Positions 17,167 through 26,615 of a stretch of 53,769 nt of DNA are shown here, piece by piece. The notes below the pieces were generated by a model that saw only the letters and a program-made list of their open reading frames with translations, ran no database searches and had not been told where the DNA came from. Source of the DNA: Bacteroidota bacterium (GTDB taxonomy: Bacteria; Bacteroidota; Bacteroidia; Bacteroidales; B39-G9); NCBI GenBank assembly GCA_003648455.1, contig QMPG01000001.1:1-53769 (forward strand). The letters run 5' to 3'. Positions within the stretch are counted from its first letter, which is position 1. Every line of letters begins with the position of its first letter. A program made the position numbers and the translations under genes.

Positions 17167-19420
17167 TGATCTATCAATAAAAACAAAAATAGTAGGTTTA
17201 GTCCTTTTTATTAGCTCTGTATCGCTAATTCTTTCTGGCATAATATTTTACACTTATGACAGGAAGCAATTTGAAATAAAAACTATTAGAGATTTATCGA
17301 CCTTAGCTGAAGTTATTGGTGATAATAATACTGCAAACCTATTTTTTGATAGTAAAGATGAAGCCATTAAAATCCTAAGCTTTTTAAATTCATATAAACA
17401 TATTAGACAAGCTTCAATATATAATAAAAAAGGGAAACTCTTTGCAGAATATAAAAAAGATACTTCATTCTATACAAAAATAGAGTTCCCATCAACACCA
17501 AGAGATTCAACTATTTTTAAAAAAAATTCTTTAATTATATTTAAGCCAATTTATTTAGATAATGAAATAATTGGAACTATTTATATAAACTCCGATTTAG
17601 AAGAGTATAGTGAACGCATATCTGATTTCTCAAAAGTCCTTTTATTTATTTTATTTTTTGCTCTTTTTATTTCTTTCTTGCTATCTATTAAATTTCAACA
17701 AATTATTTCGAGACCTATTTTAAAACTCGCAAAATTGACCGATGAAATATCAAAAAACAAAGATTTCTCAGTTCGAATTGAAAAAAGGGGTAACGATGAA
17801 ATTGGCAAATTAATTCAAGGTTTTAACACAATGCTTACTCAAATTGAAAGGCAAAATATTGTTTTAACACTTGCCAAAGAACAAGCAGAAAGCTCTGTAA
17901 AAATAAAAGAACAATTTCTTGCAAACATGAGCCATGAAATTCGAACTCCAATAAATGGAATTATTGGTATGGCTAATCTTATGGCAGACACAAAACTCAC
18001 CAAAAATCAAAACAAATATCTTGATAATATTTGCAATTCGGCTGATAACCTGTTAGTTATAATAAATGACATTCTCGATTTTTCAAAATTAGAGGCAGGG
18101 AAAATTGAATTTGAACAAGTTGAATTCAACTTATATACTTTATTAGAAAAACTCATCTCTACTCTTAATTTTAAAACAAAACAAAAAAAACTATCTCTAA
18201 AACTTGATATTAGTAACAATGTACCGGAATATATATTAGGAGACAAAACCAGACTAGCCCAGATATTATCAAATCTTATTAGTAATGCAATTCGATTTAC
18301 TGAAAAAGGAGGTGTTTCCGTTAAAGTTAAAGTTCTTGAAAGTGAATTAAAAAACATCACATTATTATTTTCTGTTATTGATACAGGAATTGGTATCCCT
18401 AAAGATAAACTAGAATCAATTTTTTATAGCTTCAGACAAGCAAGTAGCAACACAACCAGAAAATATGGAGGTACAGGTTTAGGTCTTACAATTTCTAAAC
18501 AATTAGTAGAATTGCAAGGGGGTAATATTTATGTTAAAAGCACTCCCAATAAAGGAAGCACTTTCTCTTTTAATATTACTTTCATCAAATCTGAAAAGAT
18601 TAGCACCCCAAAAGGAAAAAATATTATTATTAATTCTGATAATCGTGGTGAAAATTTAGATTATTGCTTCAACAAATCAATTCTACTAGTTGAGGACAAT
18701 GAAGTAAACCAATTATTTGTTGTTACACTTCTAAAAAAAATAAATATAAATGTTGATGTTGCTAATAACGGTAAAATTGCTATAGAAAAATTCAAAAACA
18801 ACGACTATGACCTAATCCTCATGGATTTGCACATGCCAGAAATGGATGGTTACGAAACAACACAGTATATAAGAAAATATTTTAGCATTAATAAAAAAAA
18901 TGTTCCAATTATTGCATTAACAGCTGCAGCTATTAAAGGGGAAAAAGAAAAATGCATTAATGCAGGTATGGATGATTACATTTCCAAACCTTTTAAACAA
19001 AAAGTTTTTTTCAAAAAAATTTCAACTTACTTATCGCAACCTGCCAATAATGAAGAACAATTTCATGAAAAATTTGTTAACCTTGAATACTTAAATAGTG
19101 TTGCAGAAAATGACAATAAAATAATTCTTGAATTTATTGATATCTTCAAATCACAAATACCCGAATTTATTGAAGATTTAAATAGTGCTTACAACGATAA
19201 AGACTGGCAAACACTTGGAGCTGTTGCTCATCGCGTTAAATCATCAGTAGCAATGCTTGGGATATCAAAACTAGCTCTAGACATGAAAAAATTAGAAATT
19301 TGTGCAAAAGAAGCAAAAGAAATTGAAAAATATCCATTAATTATTTCTAAATTTGAAAAAATTTCTAAATTGGTTCTCGATGAACTTGAAATTATTACGA
19401 AAAATTCATTAACTGCGTAA
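17150..19420 (+). CDS. CHASE8 hybrid sensor histidine kinase with receiver and HPt domains
   Basis: A 756-residue membrane kinase from ATG 17150 (ATG 17129 would add 7 residues; 17150 gives the usual MKLSFNDLSIKTK start). Order: membrane helix at about 13-35, periplasmic CHASE8 domain at about 37-150 (IRDLSTLAEVIGDNNTANLF), second helix at about 160-182, HAMP to about 235, HisKA with His262 (FLANMSHEIRTPINGIIG), HATPase_c (LISNAIRFTE, DTGIGIP, GGTGLGLTIS), receiver with Asp559 (LILMDLHMPEMDGYE) and a C-terminal HPt with His694 (AVAHRVKSS). All phosphorelay residues are intact, giving a BarA-like His-Asp-His chain. It overlaps the YfiR-like gene and is followed by a STAS gene after 17 bp. Confidence 0.93.
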   Translation: MKLSFNDLSIKTKIVGLVLFISSVSLILSGIIFYTYDRKQFEIKTIRDLSTLAEVIGDNNTANLFFDSKDEAIKILSFLNSYKHIRQASIYNKKGKLFAEYKKDTSFYTKIEFPSTPRDSTIFKKNSLIIFKPIYLDNEIIGTIYINSDLEEYSERISDFSKVLLFILFFALFISFLLSIKFQQIISRPILKLAKLTDEISKNKDFSVRIEKRGNDEIGKLIQGFNTMLTQIERQNIVLTLAKEQAESSVKIKEQFLANMSHEIRTPINGIIGMANLMADTKLTKNQNKYLDNICNSADNLLVIINDILDFSKLEAGKIEFEQVEFNLYTLLEKLISTLNFKTKQKKLSLKLDISNNVPEYILGDKTRLAQILSNLISNAIRFTEKGGVSVKVKVLESELKNITLLFSVIDTGIGIPKDKLESIFYSFRQASSNTTRKYGGTGLGLTISKQLVELQGGNIYVKSTPNKGSTFSFNITFIKSEKISTPKGKNIIINSDNRGENLDYCFNKSILLVEDNEVNQLFVVTLLKKININVDVANNGKIAIEKFKNNDYDLILMDLHMPEMDGYETTQYIRKYFSINKKNVPIIALTAAAIKGEKEKCINAGMDDYISKPFKQKVFFKKISTYLSQPANNEEQFHEKFVNLEYLNSVAENDNKIILEFIDIFKSQIPEFIEDLNSAYNDKDWQTLGAVAHRVKSSVAMLGISKLALDMKKLEICAKEAKEIEKYPLIISKFEKISKLVLDELEIITKNSLTA

Positions 19421-19437
19421 AATTTAATTCAAAACTT

Positions 19438-19779
19438 ATGTTAATAATTAATAAGCATAAAGATATTTTAATTGCTTCTTTTGAAGAAAACATTAACAAA
19501 TTTAATATCCTTATTTCTGAAGATGTAAAAAAAGAACTCAACAAGCATTTAATTAAAAAGGGAACAAAACTAATTTTAGACCTGCATGATGTAGATTTTA
19601 TTGACAGCTCTGGCTTTGGAGCCTTAGTCTCTGCATATAAAACATCGAAACTCAACAATTCATTTTTTAAAATCTGTAATGTGTCAGACGAAACTATGGA
19701 GCTTGTACAAATAACTAAACTTGATAAAGTTTTTGATATTTATGACAAACTTGACGATTGTATTAATAGTTTTGATTAA
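19438..19779 (+). CDS. STAS-domain anti-anti-sigma-like protein
   Basis: A 113-residue single STAS domain. The signature TKLILDLHDVDFIDSSGFGA carries Ser57-Ser58 in DSSG, the site phosphorylated in SpoIIAA/RsbV-type antagonists. It starts 17 bp after the hybrid kinase, so it belongs to the OmpA-YfiR-kinase operon. Known family role: a phosphorylatable partner in partner switching, reset by PP2C phosphatases. No RsbW-type kinase is adjacent; three SpoIIE-type phosphatases occur further along (28480-37888), and a link to them is only a possibility. Confidence 0.9.
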   Translation: MLIINKHKDILIASFEENINKFNILISEDVKKELNKHLIKKGTKLILDLHDVDFIDSSGFGALVSAYKTSKLNNSFFKICNVSDETMELVQITKLDKVFDIYDKLDDCINSFD

Positions 19780-19904
19780 AATAATTACATAAACACATTA
19801 TAATTTAATTTTTTTATATTTTAAATTATCACATTAACTTAATACAATATTTGGAGATAACCCATTTATTATTATTGTTCAAATTCAATTTTTAAAATTT
19901 AAAC

Positions 19905-20942
19905 ATGAAAAAAAATATTTTTTTAATTGCACTAACATTCACATTTTATACTTCATATGCCCAAGATAACGAATATGATAAAAACAAAAATTTCACAATT
20001 GTTTCATACAATGTTGAAAATCTCTTCGACACTTTTGATGATGCTGTAAAAAAAGATGATGAATTTACTCCTAATGGCAAAAAAAAGTGGACAGAAAAAC
20101 GTTTTAACGAAAAAATCAATCATATTGCTAAAGTTCTTTGCTCTATTAATAAAAATGAGTTACCTGAAATAATCGGTCTCTACGAAATTGAAAATGATTA
20201 TGTTTTAAAAGCTCTTCTCAAGCAAGATTGCCTTGCAAAAGGAAATTATAAAATAGTACATGAAGAGAGTCCAGACTTTAGAGGTATTGACGTTGCTCTA
20301 TTTTTTCGTGAAGATGCTTTTAAATATTTATCTCATAAAAAAATAGCAATAAATTATCCATTTGCAAAGAATACAAAAACCCGCGACATCCTTTATGTTA
20401 AAGGTTTAGCTTCTAATACCGACACATTACACTTTTTTCTTAACCATTGGAGCTCTCGTCGGGGTGGACAAGTTAAATCTGAACCAAAACGCGTATTTGC
20501 AGCAAAACTCTTAAGACAGCATGTAGATTCAATACAAAACATAAATAATAATGCCAAAATTATTATTATGGGAGACTTTAATGACGAACCTACAAATATC
20601 AGCATTAATAGAGAACTAAATGCAAATAACAAAAGGAAAAATACAACTTATAAAGATTTGTATAATCTCATGTATGACAAAGAAAATATTGAAGACAAAG
20701 GCTCTTTCTATTATAAAAAAAATTGGAATATGCTTGATAATCTAATTGTTTCTCAATATTTGCTTAATGACAAAAAAGGATATTCTTTAAATTATGACAG
20801 TGGGGAAATTTTTAATCCAAAATGGATTTGTTATAAAGATAAATCAGGCAATTTAGTTCCTAACCGAACTTATGGAGGTAGTAATTATTATGGAGGCTAC
20901 AGCGATCATTTTCCAGTTTATTTTACTTTAACAAGAAAATAG
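19905..20942 (+). CDS. Secreted endonuclease/exonuclease/phosphatase-family protein
   Basis: A 345-residue exported protein. A signal peptide ends near TSYAQ (residue 20). The EEP fold motifs are present in order: TIVSYNVENLFD, a metal-binding glutamate in GLYEIEND, LNHWSSRRGG, MGDFNDEPTN and the terminal GGYSDHFPVYF with the catalytic Asp-His. Such proteins cleave phosphodiesters in DNA, RNA or lipids; in Bacteroidota they are usually taken as extracellular nucleases. The real substrate is not shown by the sequence. It stands alone between the signalling operon and uvrB. Confidence 0.88.
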   Translation: MKKNIFLIALTFTFYTSYAQDNEYDKNKNFTIVSYNVENLFDTFDDAVKKDDEFTPNGKKKWTEKRFNEKINHIAKVLCSINKNELPEIIGLYEIENDYVLKALLKQDCLAKGNYKIVHEESPDFRGIDVALFFREDAFKYLSHKKIAINYPFAKNTKTRDILYVKGLASNTDTLHFFLNHWSSRRGGQVKSEPKRVFAAKLLRQHVDSIQNINNNAKIIIMGDFNDEPTNISINRELNANNKRKNTTYKDLYNLMYDKENIEDKGSFYYKKNWNMLDNLIVSQYLLNDKKGYSLNYDSGEIFNPKWICYKDKSGNLVPNRTYGGSNYYGGYSDHFPVYFTLTRK

Positions 20943-20988
20943 CTAAAAGCAACAGTATAATTAATATTGGATTGAGTATTTTTATGTC

Positions 20989-21011
20989 TTTCTTGAATTA
21001 AATTCAAGAAA
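20989..21011. promoter_or_regulatory. Palindrome upstream of uvrB (possible operator)
   Basis: TTTCTTGAAT and ATTCAAGAAA form a perfect 10-bp inverted repeat around TAA. The centre lies about 47 bp before the uvrB GTG and 58 bp after the preceding stop. There is no T-run, so it is not a typical terminator. Its symmetry and place suggest a repressor site, perhaps DNA-damage related, but no matching consensus is known to me. Confidence 0.4.
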
Positions 21012-21046
21012 TGTTATAATTTATTTAACAAGTTAATTGTTCGTCT

Positions 21047-23050
21047 GTGAAATTTAAAATTGAATCAAATTTCAAACCAACCGGTGACCAACCTGAAGCA
21101 ATAGAAAAATTAGTTCAGGGTATAAACAATGATGATAAATATCAAACATTATTGGGAGTTACAGGCTCAGGCAAAACTTTTACAATTGCCAATGTTATTG
21201 AAAAAACTCAAAAGCCAACACTAATACTCAGCCACAACAAAACTCTTGCTGCACAATTATATAACGAGTTTAAACAATTTTTTCCTAATAATGCAGTAGA
21301 ATATTTTGTGTCATATTACGACTATTATCAGCCCGAAGCTTACTTACCTGTTTCAGATACATATATTGAAAAAGACCTGCAAATTAACGATGAAATTGAA
21401 AAGCTTCGTTTACACACAACATCCTCTTTATTATCTGGCAGAAAAGATATTATTGTTATTTCATCAGTTTCTTGCATTTATGGAATAGGTAACCCTGAAG
21501 ATTTTCACAATAACATTATTAAATTAAAAATTGGACAGTTAATATCTCGAAGCAAACTTCTTTTGCGTTTTGTCGACAGTTTGTACTCTCGCAATGAAGT
21601 TGATTTTGACAGAGGTAAATTTCGAGTGAAAGGCGACACGGTTGATATTTTTCCTGCATATAGCGATTCTGCCTACAAAATAATTTTTTGGGGCGATAAA
21701 ATTGAAGAAATAATTTCTTTCAATCCTGTTGATGGAAAAACTATAGAAAAACTAGACAATATTCTAATTTATCCTGCCAACATTTTTGTCACAACCAAAG
21801 ACCATATAAATAAAGCAATTCACAAAATACAAGACGATCTAGTTAAACAAATAGGTTACTTTAAAGAAATTGGCAAACCCGTTGAAGCAAAAAGAATTGA
21901 AGAGAGAGTTACTTACGATCTTGAAATGATGCGAGAACTGGGTCATTGTTCCGGTATTGAAAATTATTCAAGATATTTTGACGGCAGAAAACCGGGGTCT
22001 CGTCCGTTTTGCCTTATTGATTATTTCCCAGATGATTTTCTTACTGTAATCGACGAAAGTCATGTTAGCATACCTCAAATTAGAGCAATGTTTGGTGGCG
22101 ACCGAGCCCGCAAAAAGAATTTGGTTGAATATGGCTTTAGGCTACCTGCAGCTTTAGATAACAGACCTTTAACATTTGATGAATTTGAAGATATTACAAA
22201 TAAAGTCATTTATTTGAGTGCAACTCCGGCTGATTATGAACTAAATAAAAGCGAAGGAGTTATTGTTGAACAAATAATTAGGCCCACAGGATTAATCGAC
22301 CCAAGTATTGATGTTAGGCCAAGCCTTAATCAGATTGATGATTTAATTGGCGAAATAAATAAAAGAGCTTCTAAAGACGAACGAATTTTGGTTACTACTC
22401 TAACCAAAAGAATGGCTGAAGAATTAACAAAATATCTCACAAAATTAAATATCAGATGTAGGTATATTCATTCAGATGTTGATACACTTGAACGTGTAGA
22501 AATTATGGATGAATTAAGAAGAGGTGTTTTTGATGTTTTAATTGGCATTAACCTGTTAAGAGAAGGTCTTGATTTACCAGAAGTATCATTAGTGGCTATT
22601 CTTGATGCCGACAAAGAAGGTTTTTTGCGCTCTGAACGCTCATTAACTCAAACTGCAGGAAGAGCTGCCCGTAATATTAACGGCAAAGTTATTATGTATG
22701 CTGATAAGATTACACAATCGATGCAAAAAACGATAAATGAAACCGAACGCCGAAGAGTAAAACAATTGAAATATAATGCTGATAATAATATTACGCCACA
22801 ACAAATTGTTAAGCCTACAAAAGCAATGATTAGTAATATGAATACTGAGGAATATGAATATTACACTCAAAAGAAACAAGATGTAGCTGCCGATCCAATA
22901 GTGAAATATATGGACAAAAATGCAATAAAAAAAGCAATAGCTAACACAAAAAAACAAATGGAGAAGGCGGCAAAAAAACTAGATTTTATTGAAGCTTCAC
23001 GCTTACGCGATGAGATGTTCGAACTTGAAAAACTTTTGAAAAACAAATAA
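21047..23050 (+). CDS. uvrB: Excinuclease ABC subunit B
   Basis: A 667-residue DNA-damage recognition helicase of nucleotide excision repair, loaded by UvrA and recruiting UvrC. The start is GTG 21047, giving MKFKIESNFKPTGDQPEAI. Walker A is TLLGVTGSGKTFT near residue 40, the damage-probing beta-hairpin is YYDYYQPEAYLP, the helicase box is TVIDESHVSIPQ, and motifs V-VI are LLREGLDLPEVSLV and QTAGRAARN. The C-terminal UVR motif that binds UvrC is present (KLDFIEASRLRDEMFELE). Length is normal. A palindrome lies just upstream. Confidence 0.98.
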   Translation: MKFKIESNFKPTGDQPEAIEKLVQGINNDDKYQTLLGVTGSGKTFTIANVIEKTQKPTLILSHNKTLAAQLYNEFKQFFPNNAVEYFVSYYDYYQPEAYLPVSDTYIEKDLQINDEIEKLRLHTTSSLLSGRKDIIVISSVSCIYGIGNPEDFHNNIIKLKIGQLISRSKLLLRFVDSLYSRNEVDFDRGKFRVKGDTVDIFPAYSDSAYKIIFWGDKIEEIISFNPVDGKTIEKLDNILIYPANIFVTTKDHINKAIHKIQDDLVKQIGYFKEIGKPVEAKRIEERVTYDLEMMRELGHCSGIENYSRYFDGRKPGSRPFCLIDYFPDDFLTVIDESHVSIPQIRAMFGGDRARKKNLVEYGFRLPAALDNRPLTFDEFEDITNKVIYLSATPADYELNKSEGVIVEQIIRPTGLIDPSIDVRPSLNQIDDLIGEINKRASKDERILVTTLTKRMAEELTKYLTKLNIRCRYIHSDVDTLERVEIMDELRRGVFDVLIGINLLREGLDLPEVSLVAILDADKEGFLRSERSLTQTAGRAARNINGKVIMYADKITQSMQKTINETERRRVKQLKYNADNNITPQQIVKPTKAMISNMNTEEYEYYTQKKQDVAADPIVKYMDKNAIKKAIANTKKQMEKAAKKLDFIEASRLRDEMFELEKLLKNK

Positions 23051-23053
23051 AAA

Positions 23054-23077
23054 AAAGGTTGAATATATTCAACCTTT
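23054..23077 (-). terminator. Intrinsic terminator of rpoD
   Basis: A perfect 12-bp stem (AAAGGTTGAATA and its complement) lies 18 bp past the rpoD stop. Read on the minus strand it is followed by a run of T, a good terminator. On the plus strand it is also close after uvrB but has only a weak T-run. Confidence 0.8.
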
Positions 23078-23095
23078 CTCAATTAATAAACTTTT

Positions 23096-23956
23096 TTATC
23101 CTAAATAAGTTTTTAACAGTTTACTTCGTGTAGTGTGACGTAAACGTCTAATTGCCTTTTCTTTTATCTGACGAACACGTTCACGAGTTAATCCAAAACG
23201 ATCACCAATTTCTTCAAGTGTCATTTCCGGAATTCCAATTCCGAAAAATAACTTGATTATATCTCTTTCTCTCTCAGTAAGAGTACATAAAGCTCTGTCA
23301 ACCTCTTTTCTTAAAGATTCACTTAATAGATTATTGTCAGCAATTGGGGAATCTTTATTTTCCAATACATCAAGCAAGCTATTATCTTCACCATCAACAA
23401 AAGGAGCATCAACAGAAATATGTCGACCAGAAACACGTAAAGTATCTTCAATCTTGTCTTTCGATAATTCTAAGCTATCTGCAACCTCTTCAGCTGAAGG
23501 TTTTCTTTCATTCTCTTGTTCAAATTTTGAGAATGCTTTATTAATTTTATTTAATGAACCAACTTGGTTTAAAGGCAATCTAACAATACGTGATTGCTCT
23601 GCCAATGCTTGTAATATCGATTGACGAATCCACCAAACAGCATATGAGATAAATTTAAAACCTCTTGTTTCATCAAATTTTTCGGCAGCTTTTATTAACC
23701 CCAAGTTACCTTCGTTGATTAAATCCGGCAAACTTAAACCTTGATTTTGGTATTGTTTAGCAACTGAGACAACGAATCTTAAATTAGCTTTTGTCAATTT
23801 CTCCAAAGCTATTCTATCTCCTTTTTTAATCCTTTGTGCCAACTCCACCTCTTCTTCAACAGAAATCAATTCTTCTTTACCAATTTCTTGTAAATACTTA
23901 TCGAGTGAAGCACTCTCCCTGTTTGTAATAGATTTTGTAATCTTTAATTGTCTCAT
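23096..23956 (-). CDS. rpoD: Primary sigma factor (RpoD/SigA, short Bacteroidota form)
   Basis: A 286-residue sigma-70 protein. It lacks region 1.1 and starts with region 1.2 ([19 protein letters not shown]). Region 2 holds [38 protein letters not shown] and [15 protein letters not shown], the helix that reads the -7 element. Region 3 ([13 protein letters not shown]) and region 4.2 with the helix-turn-helix ([20 protein letters not shown]) follow. This size and composition fit the primary sigma factor of Bacteroidota. Its own promoter-like sequence at 23979-24009 matches the consensus. Confidence 0.95.
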   Translation of the reverse strand: MRQLKITKSITNRESASLDKYLQEIGKEELISVEEEVELAQRIKKGDRIALEKLTKANLRFVVSVAKQYQNQGLSLPDLINEGNLGLIKAAEKFDETRGFKFISYAVWWIRQSILQALAEQSRIVRLPLNQVGSLNKINKAFSKFEQENERKPSAEEVADSLELSKDKIEDTLRVSGRHISVDAPFVDGEDNSLLDVLENKDSPIADNNLLSESLRKEVDRALCTLTERERDIIKLFFGIGIPEMTLEEIGDRFGLTRERVRQIKEKAIRRLRHTTRSKLLKTYLG

Positions 23957-23978
23957 ATTGATATTTTCAAATTTTTTG

Positions 23979-24009
23979 CAAAAGTATAATAATTTAATGC
24001 TAAAGTCAA
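23979..24009 (-). promoter_or_regulatory. Bacteroidota-type promoter for rpoD
   Basis: On the minus strand TTGAC (24005-24009) is followed after 18 bp by TACTTTTG (23979-23986), matching TTG - N18-20 - TAnnTTTG. The -7 element ends 22 bp before the rpoD ATG, so the leader is short. Confidence 0.65.
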
Positions 24010-24127
24010 CCTAAAATATCTTTTTTTCTGCAAATCAATCTTATTTTTAATAAGTAATCAATTAATATTATAGTTTCCAATAATGATTACGATTTAAAAT
24101 TGAAATAGTTACCTTTTGCATAAAATA

Positions 24128-24148
24128 TATTATTAACCTGAGTTATTA
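24128..24148. repeat. 21-nt repeat at the 3' end of htrA
   Basis: The core TTATTAACCTGAGTTATTA is part of an exact 21-nt match with 38263-38283 at the 3' end of htpG. Here it ends exactly at the htrA stop codon (24146-24148). A 15-nt piece recurs at 8568-8582 on the other strand. Confidence 0.6.
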
Positions 24149-25600
24149 CATCCCAAAAGCATAATAGGCAGTCATTCCATTAGGGTAAATGCCTTCAATA
24201 TAAACTCCCCCTGAGATATTATTAATTATATTTTTAACATCTTGAGGAATTTCTACATTTTGCCTATTAATTTTGGTAATTATAAAACCTTTTTTTATTC
24301 CAATATTTTTAAGCTTACCTTCTTTAATCTCGATAATTTTTACTCCATTTGTTATTCTTAACCGTTTTGCTTCATTTGGAGTAATTTCTTTAAGATTAGC
24401 ACCTAAAAAGGAAACTGTCTCGTTCTTATTAATAACATTAGTGTTACCTTCTATGTTTCGAAGAATTACTAGAAATGATTTTATTTTATTTTTCCTTTTT
24501 ATAGTAAAATTAATTTTATCTCCTGGTCGATATTTACTAATTTGCTCTTGTAACTCAGACACTTTATTAACTGGTACTCCTGCAACTTTTAAAATTATAT
24601 CACCTTCAAGCAAGCCGGCATTTTTTGCTGCACCGTTTTCATTTACTCCATTAATATAAACACCTTCAATCTTTTTTATTCCATTAGATTTGGCAAACTC
24701 TGAGTTTATATCATTAATACTAACACCAATATATGCTCTTTGTACTTTGCCATATTTACGTAAATCTTCAACAACTTTTTTTGCAATGCTAACAGGTACT
24801 GCAAACGAATAACCTGTATAAGAACCTGTCCTTGATTCAATAGCCGTATTAATCCCCACTAATTCTCCTTCGGTATTTACCAATGCTCCACCACTATTAC
24901 CGGGATTTACTGCTGCATCTGTTTGGATAAATGACTCTACTGCATATTTTTTATTCAATATATTAATATTTCGAGCCTTAGCACTAACAATACCTGCGGT
25001 TACTGTTGATGTTAAATTAAAAGGATTTCCTACTGCCAATACCCACTCTCCAATTTTTAAATTTTCAGAATCCCCATAGGTTATAAATGGTAGTTTATTT
25101 TCATCAATCTTTATTAATGCAATATCAGTAAAAGTATCTGTCCCAATTAATTTTGCAATATATGTTCTTTTATCATTTAAAGTAACCTCAATTTCATCTG
25201 CATTTTCAACAACATGATTATTTGTAATAATATAACCATCATCTGAAATAATAACACCTGAGCCAGATGCAACAACAGGCTGAACTCTATATTGTTTTTG
25301 ACTATTACCATAAAAAAAATTATATAATGGGTTTTGATAATATTGCACCATTTGTTTCTCTACAATTCTAACATGGACTACGGCAGGAACTGTTTTTTGT
25401 GCTGCTAAAGTAAAGTCAGTGGTTCCCGAAGACTTAATCATACTTGGCTCAAAATTTACAAATTTCTCATTCTTAATTTGATCTGAGAAATTAATATTCT
25501 TCCTACTATTATCTACTACGATAAAATAAAATACTGCAACAGAAATTAAGCCACCAGCTAATGCAGTTGATAAACTAATAAAAAAATCTTTACGTTTCAT
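24146..25600 (-). CDS. htrA: Periplasmic Do-like serine protease (HtrA/DegP family)
   Basis: A 484-residue envelope protease/chaperone for misfolded proteins. It begins with a membrane-anchoring or signal segment (residues about 8-29). The trypsin-like domain has a complete triad: His129 in IITNNHVVE, Asp159 in TFTDIALIKI and Ser236 in NPGNSGGAL. PDZ1 at about 285-375 includes GVYINGVNENGAAKNAGLLE and GDIILKVAG; a second, weaker PDZ-like region spans about 390-480. It is divergent from dapF, and its stop overlaps a 21-nt repeat also found next to htpG. Confidence 0.95.
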   Translation of the reverse strand: MKRKDFFISLSTALAGGLISVAVFYFIVVDNSRKNINFSDQIKNEKFVNFEPSMIKSSGTTDFTLAAQKTVPAVVHVRIVEKQMVQYYQNPLYNFFYGNSQKQYRVQPVVASGSGVIISDDGYIITNNHVVENADEIEVTLNDKRTYIAKLIGTDTFTDIALIKIDENKLPFITYGDSENLKIGEWVLAVGNPFNLTSTVTAGIVSAKARNINILNKKYAVESFIQTDAAVNPGNSGGALVNTEGELVGINTAIESRTGSYTGYSFAVPVSIAKKVVEDLRKYGKVQRAYIGVSINDINSEFAKSNGIKKIEGVYINGVNENGAAKNAGLLEGDIILKVAGVPVNKVSELQEQISKYRPGDKINFTIKRKNKIKSFLVILRNIEGNTNVINKNETVSFLGANLKEITPNEAKRLRITNGVKIIEIKEGKLKNIGIKKGFIITKINRQNVEIPQDVKNIINNISGGVYIEGIYPNGMTAYYAFGM

Positions 25601-25742
25601 AAATTATAATTTAATATTAATACTACAAACTAACATAAAGCGTTTATAAACTCTTCACTTTTGTTGATAACGAATATTAATATTTTATTATTGCATTTAT
25701 GTAATTTTTTTATTAAATTGTAATTAAATAAAAATCTCTATT

Positions 25743-26525
25743 ATGAACATTGATTTTTGTAAATATCAGGGCACTGGCAATGACTTTATCTTAATTGACA
25801 ATAGAAGTAATATATTTGCAAATATTTCTTCTGCTCAAATTAATCTACTATGTGATAGACGATTCGGAATTGGTGCCGATGGTTTAATTTTATTAAACAG
25901 TCATTCCAATTATGATTTTGAAATGCATTATTTTAATTCTGATGGCAAAGAAGCATCAATGTGTGGAAATGGAGGCAGGTGTATTGTTTCTTTTGCAAAA
26001 AAAATAGGAATAATTAATAACTCTACAAAATTTATTGCTGTTGATGGAACTCACCAAGCAGAAGTTGATGAATTTGAAAATGTTAAACTTAAAATGCAAA
26101 ATGTTAATAAAATTGAATTTGGTAAAAATTACTATTATTTAGATACTGGTTCTCCTCATTATGTATGTTTTGTTAAAAACATTGAAAATTTTGATGTTTA
26201 CAAAAAAGGTTTCAAAATTAGACACAACAAAAGATTTAGAGAAAAAGGGACAAATGTAGATTTTGTTGAAATAATGGAAAATAGTATTTTTGTTAGAACT
26301 TACGAACGCGGTGTAGAAAACGAGACCCTATCGTGTGGAACCGGAGTTATTGCTTCAGCTATTAGCTTCTCATTATTAAGCAAATTGAATAATAATGAGT
26401 ATTTTATTACTACAAAAGGAGGAGATTTGAAAGTTTTTCTAAACAAAAATAAAAATAGAACTTTTGACAATATTTGGATTGAAGGTCCTGCTAAACTAGT
26501 CTTTACAGGAAATATAAAAATTTAA
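25743..26525 (+). CDS. dapF: Diaminopimelate epimerase
   Basis: A 260-residue cytoplasmic enzyme that converts LL- to meso-diaminopimelate for lysine and peptidoglycan synthesis. Both catalytic cysteines are present: Cys74 in ASMCGNGGRC and Cys198 in ETLSCGTGVIA. FCKYQGTGNDFILIDN is the typical N-terminus. Length is normal for Bacteroidota. It lies 90 bp upstream of the SiaB-like gene, which has its own promoter-like sequence. Confidence 0.97.
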   Translation: MNIDFCKYQGTGNDFILIDNRSNIFANISSAQINLLCDRRFGIGADGLILLNSHSNYDFEMHYFNSDGKEASMCGNGGRCIVSFAKKIGIINNSTKFIAVDGTHQAEVDEFENVKLKMQNVNKIEFGKNYYYLDTGSPHYVCFVKNIENFDVYKKGFKIRHNKRFREKGTNVDFVEIMENSIFVRTYERGVENETLSCGTGVIASAISFSLLSKLNNNEYFITTKGGDLKVFLNKNKNRTFDNIWIEGPAKLVFTGNIKI

Positions 26526-26560
26526 TCTCTGTGTTTTTTTTTATCATTTTTTGTTTTTTT

Positions 26561-26591
26561 TTGACAAAATAATATAAATATAGTATATTTA
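26561..26591 (+). promoter_or_regulatory. Probable promoter of the SiaB/SiaC-like operon
   Basis: TTGAC at 26561-26565 and TATATTTA at 26584-26591 are 18 bp apart, close to the Bacteroidota consensus (last base A instead of G). The predicted start near 26598 leaves a leader of about 18 nt before ATG 26616. This separates the operon from dapF. Confidence 0.5.
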
Positions 26592-26615
26592 GAATATTTT
26601 TTAAGATAAGTATAT

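Noticed and set aside
22643..23082. Minus-strand open frames across the end of uvrB
   Set aside because: They overlap fully with the strongly supported uvrB gene and encode low-complexity Phe/Ile/Cys-rich peptides.
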